Source: Candidatus Skiveiella danica
Lineage (GTDB): Bacteria > Pseudomonadota > Gammaproteobacteria > Burkholderiales > Burkholderiaceae_C
Assembly: GCA_016721925.1 (NCBI GenBank)
Contig: JADKHE010000004.1
Location: 62,001-126,000, forward strand
Length of the DNA stretch: 64,000 nucleotides
Reading direction: 5' to 3'
Each line of letters starts with the position of its first letter. The stretch's first letter is position 1. The notes beneath the pieces are model-generated. The model was given only the letters and a program-made list of their open reading frames with translations. It searched no databases and was not told the origin of the DNA. Below are positions 8,484 through 17,446 of the stretch, piece after piece. The position numbers and the translations under genes were made by a program.

Positions 8484-9203
8484 ATGTACTTTCGTATCCT
8501 GCATGACCCCGCCAGCGGCGAGCTGAGCTATCTGCCTGCCGATCTGGATGCTCGCGAGGCGGTGCTGGTCGACCCGCGGGGCGCTGACCTGCCGGTGCTG
8601 CTGGCGCTGCTGGCCGAACGGGAGTTGCGTCTGCGTTGGGTGCTGCGGACCCATCACCACGATCACCTGCATCCGCAGGAACCGGTGTGGCTGGCCCGCC
8701 TGGGTGCGCCGCTGGTGCAGGGTCAGGCCGGGGCCGGCGCGCGCCTGGGCGTGGACGGCGACGCGCTGCCCTTTGGCAGCGAACTGGTGCGCGTGCTGGC
8801 CACGCCGGGGCACACCGGGTTCTGCCTGAGTTATGCCTGGCGCGACCGGCTGTTCTGCGGCGGCTTGCTGGCGGTGGAGGCCTGTCCCCACCAACCGCGC
8901 CCCGCGGCGGCGCCGGCGCTGTGGGACAGCGTGACCGCGCGTGTCTTCACCCTGCCGGACGAGACGCTGCTGTTTGCAGGACAGATGGACGGCGGGCGCT
9001 GCGTCAGCACGGTGCTGGAGCAGCGGCGCTGGCACCGGCATTTCGCCGACCGCTCGCGCGATGAGTTTCTCGCCCGGATGGCGGGCCTGCCGCTGGCGCC
9101 GCGTGCGCTGGCCGAGCTGCCGGCATCGGGCGTCCCTGAATCTGCGGCCGTTGCGCCAACGCCTGGCCGGACCCCGGCCGCGCCATTTGCGCTGCCGTCC
9201 TGA
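8484..9203 (+). CDS. Persulfide-dioxygenase-like (ETHE1-type) protein with degraded metal site
   Basis: A 239-residue metallo-beta-lactamase-fold protein that aligns with persulfide dioxygenases along its length: TPGHTGFCLSY in the middle and SRDEFLARMAGLPL near the C-terminus are family signatures. The metal ligands are not intact. The THxHxDH motif is one residue short (THHHDH), the bridging Asp region reads FCGGLLAVEAC instead of a GDxLL form, and the last His of the HDYxGR motif is Gln (GQMDGGR). It may be a sensor, a binding protein or an inactive relic. The start at 8484 is the first ATG after the promoter, and the ribosome binding site is weak. Confidence 0.75.
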   Translation: MYFRILHDPASGELSYLPADLDAREAVLVDPRGADLPVLLALLAERELRLRWVLRTHHHDHLHPQEPVWLARLGAPLVQGQAGAGARLGVDGDALPFGSELVRVLATPGHTGFCLSYAWRDRLFCGGLLAVEACPHQPRPAAAPALWDSVTARVFTLPDETLLFAGQMDGGRCVSTVLEQRRWHRHFADRSRDEFLARMAGLPLAPRALAELPASGVPESAAVAPTPGRTPAAPFALPS

Positions 9204-9227
9204 CATCGAACTTCCGGAGTCCATCCC

Positions 9228-10664
9228 ATGAAAACCGAAACCGGCAATGCCGTTCACGACAACCCCGCCCCGGCACCAGACGCCGACGGCGAGGTGATCT
9301 CCCTGTACCAGGCGCACAAGAAGATCTATCCCCGCAGCGTGTCGGGCGTGTTCGCCAACTGGCGATGGGGCATGGTGTTCCTGACCCAGATCGTGTTCTA
9401 CGGCCTGCCGTGGCTGGAATGGGGCCAGCGCCAGATGGTGCTGTTCGACCTGGGGGCCCGGCGCTTCTACATCTTCGGGCTGGTGCTGTATCCGCAGGAC
9501 TTCATCTATCTCACCGGCATGCTCGTCGTCTCCGCGCTATCGCTGTTCCTGTTCACGGCGGTGGCGGGGCGCCTGTGGTGCGGCTATGCCTGCCCGCAGA
9601 CGGTGTACACCGAAATTTTCCTGTGGATCGAGCGCAAGTTCGAAGGCGACCGCTCGGCCCAGATGCGCCGCGACGCCCAGCCCCTGTCGCTGGACAAGGC
9701 TTGGCGAAAGGCCGGCAAGCAGCTGGCCTGGGTGGCCGTGGCCTTGTGGACCGGCTTCACCTTCGTCGGCTTCTTCACGCCGATCCGCACGCTGGGCCTT
9801 GAGGTGCTGCAGTCCAGTCTGGGGCCATGGCAGACCTTCTGGATCGGCTTCTACGGATTTGCCACCTACGGCAATGCCGGTTTCATGCGCGAGCAGGTCT
9901 GCAAGTACATGTGCCCTTACGCGCGCTTCCAGAGCGCGATGTTCGACAAGGACACGCTGATCGTGACCTACGACACGCAACGCGGCGAGCCGCGCGGTGC
10001 CCGCTCGCGCAAGGCCGACCCCGCCGCGCTGAACCTGGGCGCCTGCACCGACTGCAGCCTGTGCGTGCAGGTCTGCCCGACCGGCATCGACATCCGCAAG
10101 GGCCTGCAGTACGAGTGCATCGGCTGCGGCGCCTGTGCCGACGTCTGCGACACGGTGATGGACAAGATGGGCTACGCCCGGGGTCTGGTCAGGTACACCA
10201 CCGAGAACGCCATGAAGAGGCAGTGGACCCGGGCGCAGACTCTGCGCCATGTGCTGCGGCCCCGCATCCTGATTTACACCTCGATCCTGCTGGCGATCGT
10301 GATCGCCATGGGCGTCAGCATGGCCCTGCGCACACCGTTCAAGGTCAACGTGGTGCGCGATCGTGGCGTCCTGGCGCGTATCGTCGAGCGCGGGCGGATC
10401 GAGAACGTCTACCAGCTGCAGATCATGAATGCCACCGAGGCGACGCAAAAGTACCGGATCACCGCCGAGGGTCTGCCGGGTCTGGCGATCGCGTCCGAGA
10501 ACGTCGTGACCGTCGATTCCACACAGGCCGTGCGGCTTGCGGTGCGGGTGCAGGCACCCTATGACGTGGCCGCGCCCGGCACGCATCCGATCCGCTTCGA
10601 GATCGAATCGATGCATGCGCCCGGCCACCTGACCGAAAAGTCGATGTTCATGGTGCCGCGCTAA
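9228..10664 (+). CDS. ccoG: Cytochrome c oxidase accessory protein CcoG (FixG/RdxA)
   Basis: A 478-residue membrane ferredoxin-like protein with about five transmembrane helices. It has WCGYACPQT near residue 120, VCKYMCP near 225, and two 4Fe4S clusters (CTDCSLCVQVCP and CIGCGACADVC, about residues 270-305). A late helix is followed by an immunoglobulin-like periplasmic domain from about residue 375. CcoG acts in copper delivery and maturation of cbb3 oxidase. It starts 25 bases after the dioxygenase-like gene, so it is likely driven by the same sigma54-type promoter, linking respiration to sulfide. Confidence 0.92.
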   Translation: MKTETGNAVHDNPAPAPDADGEVISLYQAHKKIYPRSVSGVFANWRWGMVFLTQIVFYGLPWLEWGQRQMVLFDLGARRFYIFGLVLYPQDFIYLTGMLVVSALSLFLFTAVAGRLWCGYACPQTVYTEIFLWIERKFEGDRSAQMRRDAQPLSLDKAWRKAGKQLAWVAVALWTGFTFVGFFTPIRTLGLEVLQSSLGPWQTFWIGFYGFATYGNAGFMREQVCKYMCPYARFQSAMFDKDTLIVTYDTQRGEPRGARSRKADPAALNLGACTDCSLCVQVCPTGIDIRKGLQYECIGCGACADVCDTVMDKMGYARGLVRYTTENAMKRQWTRAQTLRHVLRPRILIYTSILLAIVIAMGVSMALRTPFKVNVVRDRGVLARIVERGRIENVYQLQIMNATEATQKYRITAEGLPGLAIASENVVTVDSTQAVRLAVRVQAPYDVAAPGTHPIRFEIESMHAPGHLTEKSMFMVPR

Positions 10665-10747
10665 AGTGGCCTTTTCCGACAGGTCCCATTGCACGGCCGC
10701 GGTGGGCGGCGGCTTCGCCCGCCGGTTCCATTGAATCCAGGAGTCCC

Positions 10748-11233
10748 ATGACGCCATTGATCCGGCCGCTTGCGAGGCGCACCCTGTGCGCCGCGCTTGC
10801 GTTGACCCCGCTGTGGACGAGCGCAGCACCTCTTGAGCCGGGTGCCGAGCTGCCACCGTTGAAACTGAACGACCAGTACGACAAGCCGGTCCTGATCGGT
10901 CCGGCAACCCGGGTCCTGCTTTTCACCACGGAGAAGTCCACCAGCGATTGGGTCATCAAGGCGCTGAGCGCCAAGGCTTCGGAGCACCCAGGCGCCGTCT
11001 ATGTGGCCGACATCAGCGCCATGCCCTCTGCGATCGCACGGATGTTCGCCATTCCGAAGCTGCGCGAACTGAGCTTCCCGGTCGGGCTGGCACGTGACGC
11101 GGCGGCGGTGGCCGAGCTGCCGCGCCGCGCCGGTTCCGTCAGCGTCCTTCATCTCAAGCTTGGCCGGGTGACGAAGCTGCAGTTTGTTCAGACGGACGCC
11201 CAGTTGCTGCAGGCGCTGGAGCTGGCGCCCTGA
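10748..11233 (+). CDS. Predicted periplasmic thioredoxin-fold protein without CxxC
   Basis: A 161-residue protein with a signal peptide (cleavage near TSA-AP, residue 26). The mature part starts PGAELPPLKLNDQYDKP, like AhpC/TlpA-type thioredoxin folds, but has no CxxC and no Cys in the mature protein, so it cannot be a thiol oxidoreductase. It lies 83 bases downstream of ccoG on the same strand. The function is unknown. Confidence 0.65.
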   Translation: MTPLIRPLARRTLCAALALTPLWTSAAPLEPGAELPPLKLNDQYDKPVLIGPATRVLLFTTEKSTSDWVIKALSAKASEHPGAVYVADISAMPSAIARMFAIPKLRELSFPVGLARDAAAVAELPRRAGSVSVLHLKLGRVTKLQFVQTDAQLLQALELAP

Positions 11234-11308
11234 CGTCAAGGCGCGTGCCGCTGTTGCAAGACACACGACCCCCAGGCGCGCCAGCGCGATTCAACCCACG
11301 GAGATCCC

Positions 11309-11779
11309 ATGAAAGCCTTTCAGGACTACTACCCCGAAAACCTTGCCCACTGTTATGGGTGCGGCCGTTTGAATCCGCACGGACATCAGATCAAGACGTT
11401 CTGGGATGGTGATGAAACCGTGACCCGGTTCACGCCCTTGCGGCAGCACACGGCGGTGCCGGGGTTCACCTATGGCGGCCTGATCGCCTCGCTGGTGGAT
11501 TGCCACAGCACCGGCACGGCGGCGGCCGCCATGTACCGCGCCGAAGGTCGGTCCATGGACACCCTGCCCGCGTTTCGTTTCGTCACCGGGTCGCTGCATG
11601 TGGATTACCTCAAACCCACGCCGCTGGCCGGCGAGCTGGAGCTTCGCGGGCGCGTGAAGGCGATCAAGGGCCGCAAGGTGGTTGTGGAAACCACGGTGCT
11701 GGCGGGCGGCGTCGCTACGGCGCGCGGCGAGGTGGTGGCGGTGCAGATGCCCGAGGGTTTCGGGATGCCGGCCGCCTAG
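11309..11779 (+). CDS. PaaI-type hotdog-fold thioesterase
   Basis: A 156-residue single hotdog domain. The features are an N-terminal NLAHCYGCGRLNPHG, a central GFTYGGLIASLVDCHSTGTAA helix carrying the catalytic Asp-type residue, and the strand pair GSLHVDYLKPTPLAGELE. It probably hydrolyses an acyl-CoA, with unknown substrate. A ribosome binding site (GGAGATCCC) precedes the ATG. Its last 4 bases overlap the convergent metallo-hydrolase gene. Confidence 0.8.
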   Translation: MKAFQDYYPENLAHCYGCGRLNPHGHQIKTFWDGDETVTRFTPLRQHTAVPGFTYGGLIASLVDCHSTGTAAAAMYRAEGRSMDTLPAFRFVTGSLHVDYLKPTPLAGELELRGRVKAIKGRKVVVETTVLAGGVATARGEVVAVQMPEGFGMPAA

Positions 11780-12810
11780 AACGCCTCTTTTTCGGCCTCA
11801 AGGTACGCCAGACTGATGTACTTGCCGATGTTGCTGTCAAAGCCCTGCATGGTGGCTGCGCGGCTGGCCACGCGCGGATCCTTCATCACCATGGCCCGGG
11901 CCTCGCCCTCGGTCTTGCCGTCCTTCACGGCCTGCAGGCAGGGCTCCCAGATGCCGGCCAGGAAGGCGCCGTAGGTGGCGAGCAGGTCGCGCCGGGCTTC
12001 GCCATGGCCGGGCACCCAGAGCTGGTCACCGGCGGCGGCTTTCAGTGCCGCGTAGAACTTGAAGGTGCCAGGGTAGGAGCCGTCGTCGATATTGGCGATG
12101 CGGTTGGTCATCGCGATGTCGCCCACGGCGGTGACCTTGTCTTCGACCACCTCCACGCACAGATCCGACGGCGTGTGCGCGCGGCCGTAGTGGTGCAGCT
12201 TGAGCGTCACGTCGCCGAACTTCAGCACCTGGCCCGGCACGGCCTCCCGGTTGGGCGGCACCACCTGGGTGCCGGCCGTGGCCTGGTTCGTCCAGCGCTC
12301 CATGAGGTTGCGCCACAGGTTGCCCTCCACGCCACGGATCTGCTCGATGGTGTGGGGCAGGGCGTAGATCGGCAGCTGCTGGCCATAGGCCTGGACGAAG
12401 GCGTGGTTGCCGAGCCAATGGTCGCCGTGGTAATGGCTGTTGAATACCGCCACAACCGGCAACGGCGTGACCTTCTTGATCATGCGGATCGCCATCTGTC
12501 CGATCTGCAGCGAGCTGCCCGAATCGAGCACCACCACGCCCGCGCTGGTGACCACGAAGATCACGCTGGCCATCATGCCGCGGTTCTCTGGCGTGGGAAA
12601 ACCGTCCGTGGCGTAGATCAGCCAGACATGCTTCGACAGCTGCTGCGGCGCGATGTCGGGCATGGGAGGGCCCTCGATGAAGTCACCCAGTTGCTGTGCG
12701 AACAGGCGGGCGTCGGGCCACAGGCTCAGCGCGGCGATGCCCATTGCGGCGCCGGTGCCCAGCAAGGCGCGGCGGTTGGTCGATGCGGGGCGGGGCGCAT
12801 TGCGGTGCAT
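11776..12810 (-). CDS. Exported metallo-beta-lactamase-fold hydrolase (SoxH-like)
   Basis: A 344-residue protein with a twin-arginine-type leader (NRRALLGTGAAMG) and a complete binuclear metal site: HYHGDH near residue 128, GRAHTPSD near 206, the bridging Asp in AVGDIAM, and VPGHG near 266. The layout resembles SoxH and the related periplasmic metallo-hydrolases found near sulfur or alcohol oxidation genes. All ligands are intact, unlike the dioxygenase-like protein at 8484. Two small membrane-protein genes lie upstream on the same strand, so the three may be one operon. Confidence 0.8.
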   Translation of the reverse strand: MHRNAPRPASTNRRALLGTGAAMGIAALSLWPDARLFAQQLGDFIEGPPMPDIAPQQLSKHVWLIYATDGFPTPENRGMMASVIFVVTSAGVVVLDSGSSLQIGQMAIRMIKKVTPLPVVAVFNSHYHGDHWLGNHAFVQAYGQQLPIYALPHTIEQIRGVEGNLWRNLMERWTNQATAGTQVVPPNREAVPGQVLKFGDVTLKLHHYGRAHTPSDLCVEVVEDKVTAVGDIAMTNRIANIDDGSYPGTFKFYAALKAAAGDQLWVPGHGEARRDLLATYGAFLAGIWEPCLQAVKDGKTEGEARAMVMKDPRVASRAATMQGFDSNIGKYISLAYLEAEKEAF

Positions 12811-12830
12811 GGTCGATTTCCAGAGGGGGG

Positions 12831-13178
12831 TCAGGGAGCCGCTTCGGGCGGCAACGGTTGATCGCGGTGAGGCAACTCATAGGCGTCGGCCACGTAGGCT
12901 GGCCCCTTCATCAGCATGACGATCACACAGCCGATGGCCACGGTCAGCACCAGGGTCCAGTGCAGGACAACCAGGGCGATGGCGAAGTAGTCGGCCAGCG
13001 TGACCAGGCGTTCGGTGGCAGCGGTCATCGGATCGGGCGCCCACATCCGCACGGCCACCATGCCCAGCAGGGGCAGCGCCGTGCCGGCGGCAAAGATGGC
13101 CGGCAGTTTGCGCCACAGCCCCCACTCCAGACCCGGGGCCGAACGCTGAAAGCCCGGCAGTTTCTGCAACCAGTTCAT
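12831..13178 (-). CDS. Small two-helix membrane protein, paralogue 1
   Basis: A 115-residue protein with two strong hydrophobic segments (about residues 29-47 and 64-88) separated by a loop with APDPMTAATE. It is clearly related to the protein at 13361-13678 (shared LP-L helix, APxPMT loop, F-A-LVxLHW helix). It lies 20 bases upstream of the metallo-hydrolase start. The family is not recognised. The pair could be membrane subunits serving the exported hydrolase, which is inference. Confidence 0.65.
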   Translation of the reverse strand: MNWLQKLPGFQRSAPGLEWGLWRKLPAIFAAGTALPLLGMVAVRMWAPDPMTAATERLVTLADYFAIALVVLHWTLVLTVAIGCVIVMLMKGPAYVADAYELPHRDQPLPPEAAP

Positions 13179-13255
13179 GGTGTTTCCGTCGTCAAGCGGG
13201 TTCCATTGTCACGGAATTGGGTCGGTGGCGAAGATGCGTGGGAAAACCCCTTGAT

Positions 13256-13283
13256 CCCAGCGTGGATGGGTCTTCTTTTGCTA
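13256..13283 (+). repeat. Dispersed intergenic repeat, diverged copy
   Basis: It starts CCCAGCGTGGATGGGTC and ends TTTTGCTAC. It shares the head and the GCTA tail with the other copies but is the most diverged. It lies between the two small membrane-protein genes. Confidence 0.35.
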
Positions 13284-13319
13284 CAAAAAAGCAATTGAGA
13301 GCGGTGTCTCACAAACAGA

Positions 13320-13340
13320 AAGGCCTGCAGAGCAGGCCTT
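13320..13340 (-). terminator. Rho-independent terminator
   Basis: A perfect 9-bp hairpin (AAGGCCTGC, loop AGA, GCAGGCCTT) followed on the minus strand by a T-rich tract. It would end the transcript of the 13361-13678 gene. Confidence 0.7.
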
Positions 13341-13360
13341 GAGTCGGGGTATGTGGGGCG

Positions 13361-13678
13361 TCAGGCGTTGATGCGGCGCACCAGCTGGATCTCTTTCCAG
13401 CCGGCGTCACGCCGGGCTACCGGCTTGGCGATCCGGGTGGCGGCCCAGACGGCCAGCGTGATGGCCCAGTGCAGCAGCACGATGGTTGCGGCAAAACGGT
13501 TGGCCATGCGCAGGATCTCGGCCGTGCCGGTTGTCATGGGAAGGGGCGCCAGGAGGTACATCAAGGCCAGCACGGCCAGCGGGAGCACGGTGCCGACGAC
13601 GCCGATGATGGCCAGCTTGCGCTGGAAGGCGGTACGGGCGCTTGGAGCGGAAGAAGAAGTCACGTGAATGCGGGTCAT
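13361..13678 (-). CDS. Small two-helix membrane protein, paralogue 2
   Basis: A 105-residue protein when started at the ATG giving MTRIHVTSSS; an upstream in-frame TTG would add 11 residues. It has two hydrophobic helices with the connecting APLPMTTGTAE loop, and matches the neighbour at 12831-13178 in order and motif. The C-terminus is basic. A terminator hairpin directly follows, so it is probably a separate transcript from its paralogue. The function is unknown. Confidence 0.6.
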   Translation of the reverse strand: MTRIHVTSSSAPSARTAFQRKLAIIGVVGTVLPLAVLALMYLLAPLPMTTGTAEILRMANRFAATIVLLHWAITLAVWAATRIAKPVARRDAGWKEIQLVRRINA

Positions 13679-13815
13679 GGCTGAACGGGTCCTGGCAGTT
13701 CGAAAATTCAAAGTTATGCCGATTCTCGGGTAAACCCTGAACGCAGGGTTTGAGAAAAATCAAACCTTGGTCGAAAAATGGTGCGGCGCAACAGAAGTCG
13801 CCCGTCCCATCCCGG

Positions 13816-14959
13816 TCAGTCGCCGGCTGCTGCGATCACGCCGCCGCCCAGGCAGACCTCGCCGTCGTAGAGCACGGCGCTTTGGCCGGGCGTGACCGCC
13901 CACTGCGGCTGGTCGAACTGCAGGCTGAAGGCGCCCGACGGATCCAGATCCAGCCGACAGGGAGCATCCACCTGGCGGTAGCGGGTCTTGGCGGCGTAGG
14001 CGCCCGGCGCCGGCGGTTCGCCAGCGCACCAGCTGGCGTCGCCGGCTTGCAGCGCGTCGGACAGCAGCCATGGGTGGTCATGACCCTGCACCACGCACAG
14101 TGTGTTGTGTTCGAGGTCCTTGCGCGCCACAAACCAGGGTTCGTGCTCGCCGGCGCCGCGCAGGCCTTTGAGCCTGGATCGCCTTCAGCGCCGCGCCTTT
14201 GGCCTTGAGCCCGCCGATGCCCAGACCCTGGCGCTGGCCCAGCGTGTAGAAGCTCAGGCCCACGTGCTGGCCGATGGTGCGGCCGTTGTCGTCCTTGATC
14301 GGGCCCGGCTCCTGGCTGATGTAGCGGTTCAGGAACTCGCGGAACGGCCGCTCGCCGATGAAGCAGATGCCGGTGGAGTCCTTCTTCTTCGCGTTCGGCA
14401 GGCCGATCTCGGCGGCGATGCGCCGCACCTCGGTCTTGTGCAGCTCGCCCACGGGGAACAGCGTTTTCGACAGCTGCGCCTGGTTCAGCCGGTGCAGGAA
14501 GTAGCTCTGGTCTTTGCTCGGGTCCAGGCCCTTGAGCAGCTCGTGGCGACCGGTGGCCGGGTTCAGCCGCACCCGGGCATAGTGACCGGTGGCGATTTTC
14601 TCGGCGCCCAGGCGCATGGCGTGGTCCAGAAAGGCCTTGAACTTGATCTCGGCGTTGCACAGGATGTCCGGGTTGGGCGTGCGGCCGGCCTGGTACTCGC
14701 GCAGGAACTCGGCGAACACGCGGTCGCGGTACTCGGCGGCGAAGTTGACGTGCTCGATCTCGATGCCGATCACGTCGGCCACGGCCGCGGCGTCCACGAA
14801 GTCGATGTTGGACGAGCAGTACTCGCTGTCGTCATCGTCTTCCCAGTTCTTCATGAAGATGCCGATGACCTCATACCCCTGCTGCTTGAGCAGGTACGCG
14901 GTCACGGCGGAGTCCACGCCGCCACTCAATCCGACGACGATGCGTTGTTGGGCTGTCAT
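13816..14959 (-). pseudogene. mnmA: tRNA-specific 2-thiouridylase MnmA, frameshifted in this sequence
   Basis: MnmA inserts the 2-thio group at U34 of Lys, Glu and Gln tRNAs. The N-terminal part (14959 down to about 14180) has the PP-loop GLSGGVDSA, the catalytic Cys in NPDILCN and the second Cys in TGICFIGERPF. The C-terminal part continues in another frame from RGAGEHEPWFVARKDLEHN to the CLGGGVI end at 13816. One small indel between about 14150 and 14190 separates the two. Both halves are otherwise well conserved and together reach the usual length of about 370-380 residues. For a housekeeping gene, a sequencing error is at least as likely as real loss. Confidence 0.85.
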
Positions 14960-15076
14960 CGGGGGATTTTAGGAGGACGGTTCCAAGGGCTTTCGAAACG
15001 ACCGCCGGTCTCGTGGAAGATCGTACTGCAGCGTGCGAACGGCGCCAGGAGGCACCACCTGGAACGGGCTCATTGC

Positions 15077-15547
15077 TTAATGCTGATGCCCGCCATCCCC
15101 ATGTGCATGGCCATGCGCCAGTTCCTCCGCCGTGGCGGCGCGGACTTCGCTGACGGTGCAGGAAAACACCAGCGTGACGCCGGCCAGCGGATGGTTGCCG
15201 TCCAGCACGGCCCGGCCGTCCTCGATCTCGGTCACGCTCATGATGTGAGTGCCGTGCTCGCCCGTGCCTTCGAGTTGCATGCCGACCAGCACGCCTTCGG
15301 GCAGGTTTTGCAGCAGCTCGGATGTCACCAGTTCGTCGTCGTACTCTCCGAAAGCGTCTTCCGGCTCCAATTGAACCTGCACCGAATCGCCTACGGTCTT
15401 GCCGTCCAGCGCGGCCTCGAGCTTGGGAAAGATGCCGCTGCTTCCATGCAGATAGACCAGCGGGCGCTCGCCCGGATCGACCATCTCGTGCTGCGGATCT
15501 TTCACCTCGTAATCGAGAGTGACGACGGTGTTGGCGCTGATCTTCAT
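15077..15547 (-). CDS. slyD: FKBP-type peptidyl-prolyl isomerase, SlyD-like
   Basis: A 156-residue protein. The FKBP half-domain begins VVTLDYEVKD with YLHGSSGIFPKLEAALDG, then the inserted IF chaperone domain (PEDAFGEYDDELV to GTHIMSVTEIEDG), and FKBP resumes with DGNHPLAGVTLVF. The short His-rich tail (HGHAHGDGGHQH) would bind nickel or other metals. The role is prolyl isomerisation and chaperoning in the cytoplasm. It is divergent from the LysR gene. Confidence 0.9.
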   Translation of the reverse strand: MKISANTVVTLDYEVKDPQHEMVDPGERPLVYLHGSSGIFPKLEAALDGKTVGDSVQVQLEPEDAFGEYDDELVTSELLQNLPEGVLVGMQLEGTGEHGTHIMSVTEIEDGRAVLDGNHPLAGVTLVFSCTVSEVRAATAEELAHGHAHGDGGHQH

Positions 15548-15617
15548 GGCTGGTTTCCGGTTAAGTGATCCGGCTATTGTGTGCCATCATGGCGCTCGTT
15601 CAGAGTGCGGAGCGTCC

Positions 15618-16556
15618 ATGGAACTGAGGCAGCTGCGGTATTTTGTGCGGGTGGTCGAGCTTGGCAGCATGAGCCGCGCGGCGCTGGACCTGAACCTGGT
15701 GCAGTCGGCGCTGAGCCAGCAGATCAGCCGGCTTGAGGGCGAGCTCTCGGCCCGGCTGCTGCAGCGCAGCCGCAAAGGCGTCACGCCCACCGAAGCCGGG
15801 ATGGCCTTCTTCCGCGAGGCGCAGCTGGCCTTGCGCCATGCTGAGCAGGCCGCTCGTGCAGCCCGCCAGGCGCGCCTGTCGGGCACAGTGAGTGTGGGCC
15901 TGGCACCCACCACCGCCGCCGTGCTGGGCCTGCCCCTGATGCACGCCATGCGCCAGCGCTACCCGGATGTTCGCCTGCACATGGTCGAGAGCCTGTCGGG
16001 CCATCTGACCCAGATGCTGAACGCGCGCCAGCTCGATCTGGCGGTGCTGTTCGAGACCGATGCCGCGCGGCGCTGGAGCGTGACGCCGCTTCTGGAGGAG
16101 AAGCTGTACCTGATCCGTTCCCGCCGGGGCTTGCCTGCGAAGGCGGGCGCGTCGGTTTCGATCGCTGAACTGGCCGATATGCCCTTGATCCTGCCGACCG
16201 GCCCGCACGGGCTGCGTAGCACGCTGGACGCGGCGTTTGCCCGCGCCGGGATTCGCCCTGTGCTGGCGGCCGAGATTGATTCTCTGGCGCTGCTGATGGA
16301 TGCCGTGGACGCCGGGCTTGGTGCCACGCTGCAACCCTGGGCGGCGGTGGGGCGGTTCGCAGACGCCGACCGCCGCTTTCACCTGGCCGAGCTCAGCGAC
16401 CCGCTGGCCCGGCGGCCCAATGTGCTGTGCAGCCTGTCGGACGACGAGCTGTCGCCGGCGGCGCTGGCGGCGCGCGTGGTGCTGGCCGACTGCGCCCGGG
16501 AACGGGTGTTGTCCGGGTTATGGGTTGGCGCCCGACTGATCCATCACGATTCGTGA
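15618..16556 (+). CDS. LysR-family transcriptional regulator
   Basis: A 312-residue LysR regulator. The winged helix-turn-helix is at residues 1-60 (MELRQLRYFVRVVELGSMSR, then QSALSQQISRLE) and the substrate-binding domain runs from about residue 90. ATG 15618 was chosen because it starts the conserved MELRQLRYF. It precedes SDR, Bug-protein, tcuA and tcuB genes on the same strand, the arrangement of a catabolic regulator with its targets, so tricarballylate or a related acid is a plausible effector. Confidence 0.88.
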   Translation: MELRQLRYFVRVVELGSMSRAALDLNLVQSALSQQISRLEGELSARLLQRSRKGVTPTEAGMAFFREAQLALRHAEQAARAARQARLSGTVSVGLAPTTAAVLGLPLMHAMRQRYPDVRLHMVESLSGHLTQMLNARQLDLAVLFETDAARRWSVTPLLEEKLYLIRSRRGLPAKAGASVSIAELADMPLILPTGPHGLRSTLDAAFARAGIRPVLAAEIDSLALLMDAVDAGLGATLQPWAAVGRFADADRRFHLAELSDPLARRPNVLCSLSDDELSPAALAARVVLADCARERVLSGLWVGARLIHHDS

Positions 16557-16640
16557 TGCCCCCATGCCGCAGCCGGGCTTCCATCGGGGAGGGGCCGGGT
16601 CTACAGTTGCCGCACGCAATCTGCACAACGAGGAGACACC

Positions 16641-17396
16641 ATGGATCTGCAACTCAGGAACAAGACGGCGCTGGTGACCGGCGCCAGTGTGGGCATCGGC
16701 CGGGGCATCGCCCTGGCGCTGGCGGCCGAGGGTGTGAAACTGGCCATCACCGCGCGCCGGGCGGAAAAGCTCGAAGAACTGGCCGCCGAGATCGAGGCGA
16801 CCGGTGGCGCCCGGCCAGTCCTGATCACGCAGGACATGTATGCCGAGGACGCCTCGCGAAACCTCGCGGCGGCGGCCATCGCTGGGCTCGGCCACGTCGA
16901 CATCCTGGTGAACAATGCCGGCGGGTCACGCTCGTTCAAGGACCTGCATGTCAGTGAGGAGCAGTGGCAGGAAGCGATCACGCTGAATTTCCACCGTCCG
17001 CGCCAGCTCGGCGACGCGTTGATCGACCAGATGATTGCGCGCCAATGGGGCCGCATCATCAACATCACCGGCAAGAGCGAACCCGAGCACATCAATGGCG
17101 CGTTCTGCGCCAAGGCCGGCATGCACAGCTGGGCCAAGGGCCTGTCGCGCATGGTGGGCAAGCACGGCATCACGGTGAACTGCATCCCGCCGGGGCGCAT
17201 CCACTCCGAGCAGATCTTTCGCAACTACACGCCGGAATACCGCCAGTGGCAGTGCGACAACGAGATCCCGATGGGCCGTTATGGCGAGCCTGAGGACCTG
17301 GCCAATCTGGTGACCTTCCTCGCGTCGCCGCTGGCCAGCTACATCACGGGTACGGTGATTCCTGTGGACGGTGGCCTGCGCAAGTACCAGTTCTAG
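16641..17396 (+). CDS. Short-chain dehydrogenase/reductase, atypical active site
   Basis: A 251-residue SDR with the cofactor motif TGASVGIGRGIA near residue 14 and NNAGG near 93. The usual YxxxK reads AFCAK near residues 153-157: the Lys is kept but the Tyr position is Ala. The C-terminal SYITGTVIPVDGG is typical. A ribosome binding site (GAGGAGACACC) precedes the ATG. It lies in the tricarballylate-type cluster just before the Bug protein. The loss of the catalytic Tyr makes a normal alcohol dehydrogenase reaction uncertain. Confidence 0.82.
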   Translation: MDLQLRNKTALVTGASVGIGRGIALALAAEGVKLAITARRAEKLEELAAEIEATGGARPVLITQDMYAEDASRNLAAAAIAGLGHVDILVNNAGGSRSFKDLHVSEEQWQEAITLNFHRPRQLGDALIDQMIARQWGRIINITGKSEPEHINGAFCAKAGMHSWAKGLSRMVGKHGITVNCIPPGRIHSEQIFRNYTPEYRQWQCDNEIPMGRYGEPEDLANLVTFLASPLASYITGTVIPVDGGLRKYQF

Positions 17397-17446
17397 CGGC
17401 GGATCAGCCGCCGCACAACGGCCCATCAAACCACAAGGAGACCCGC

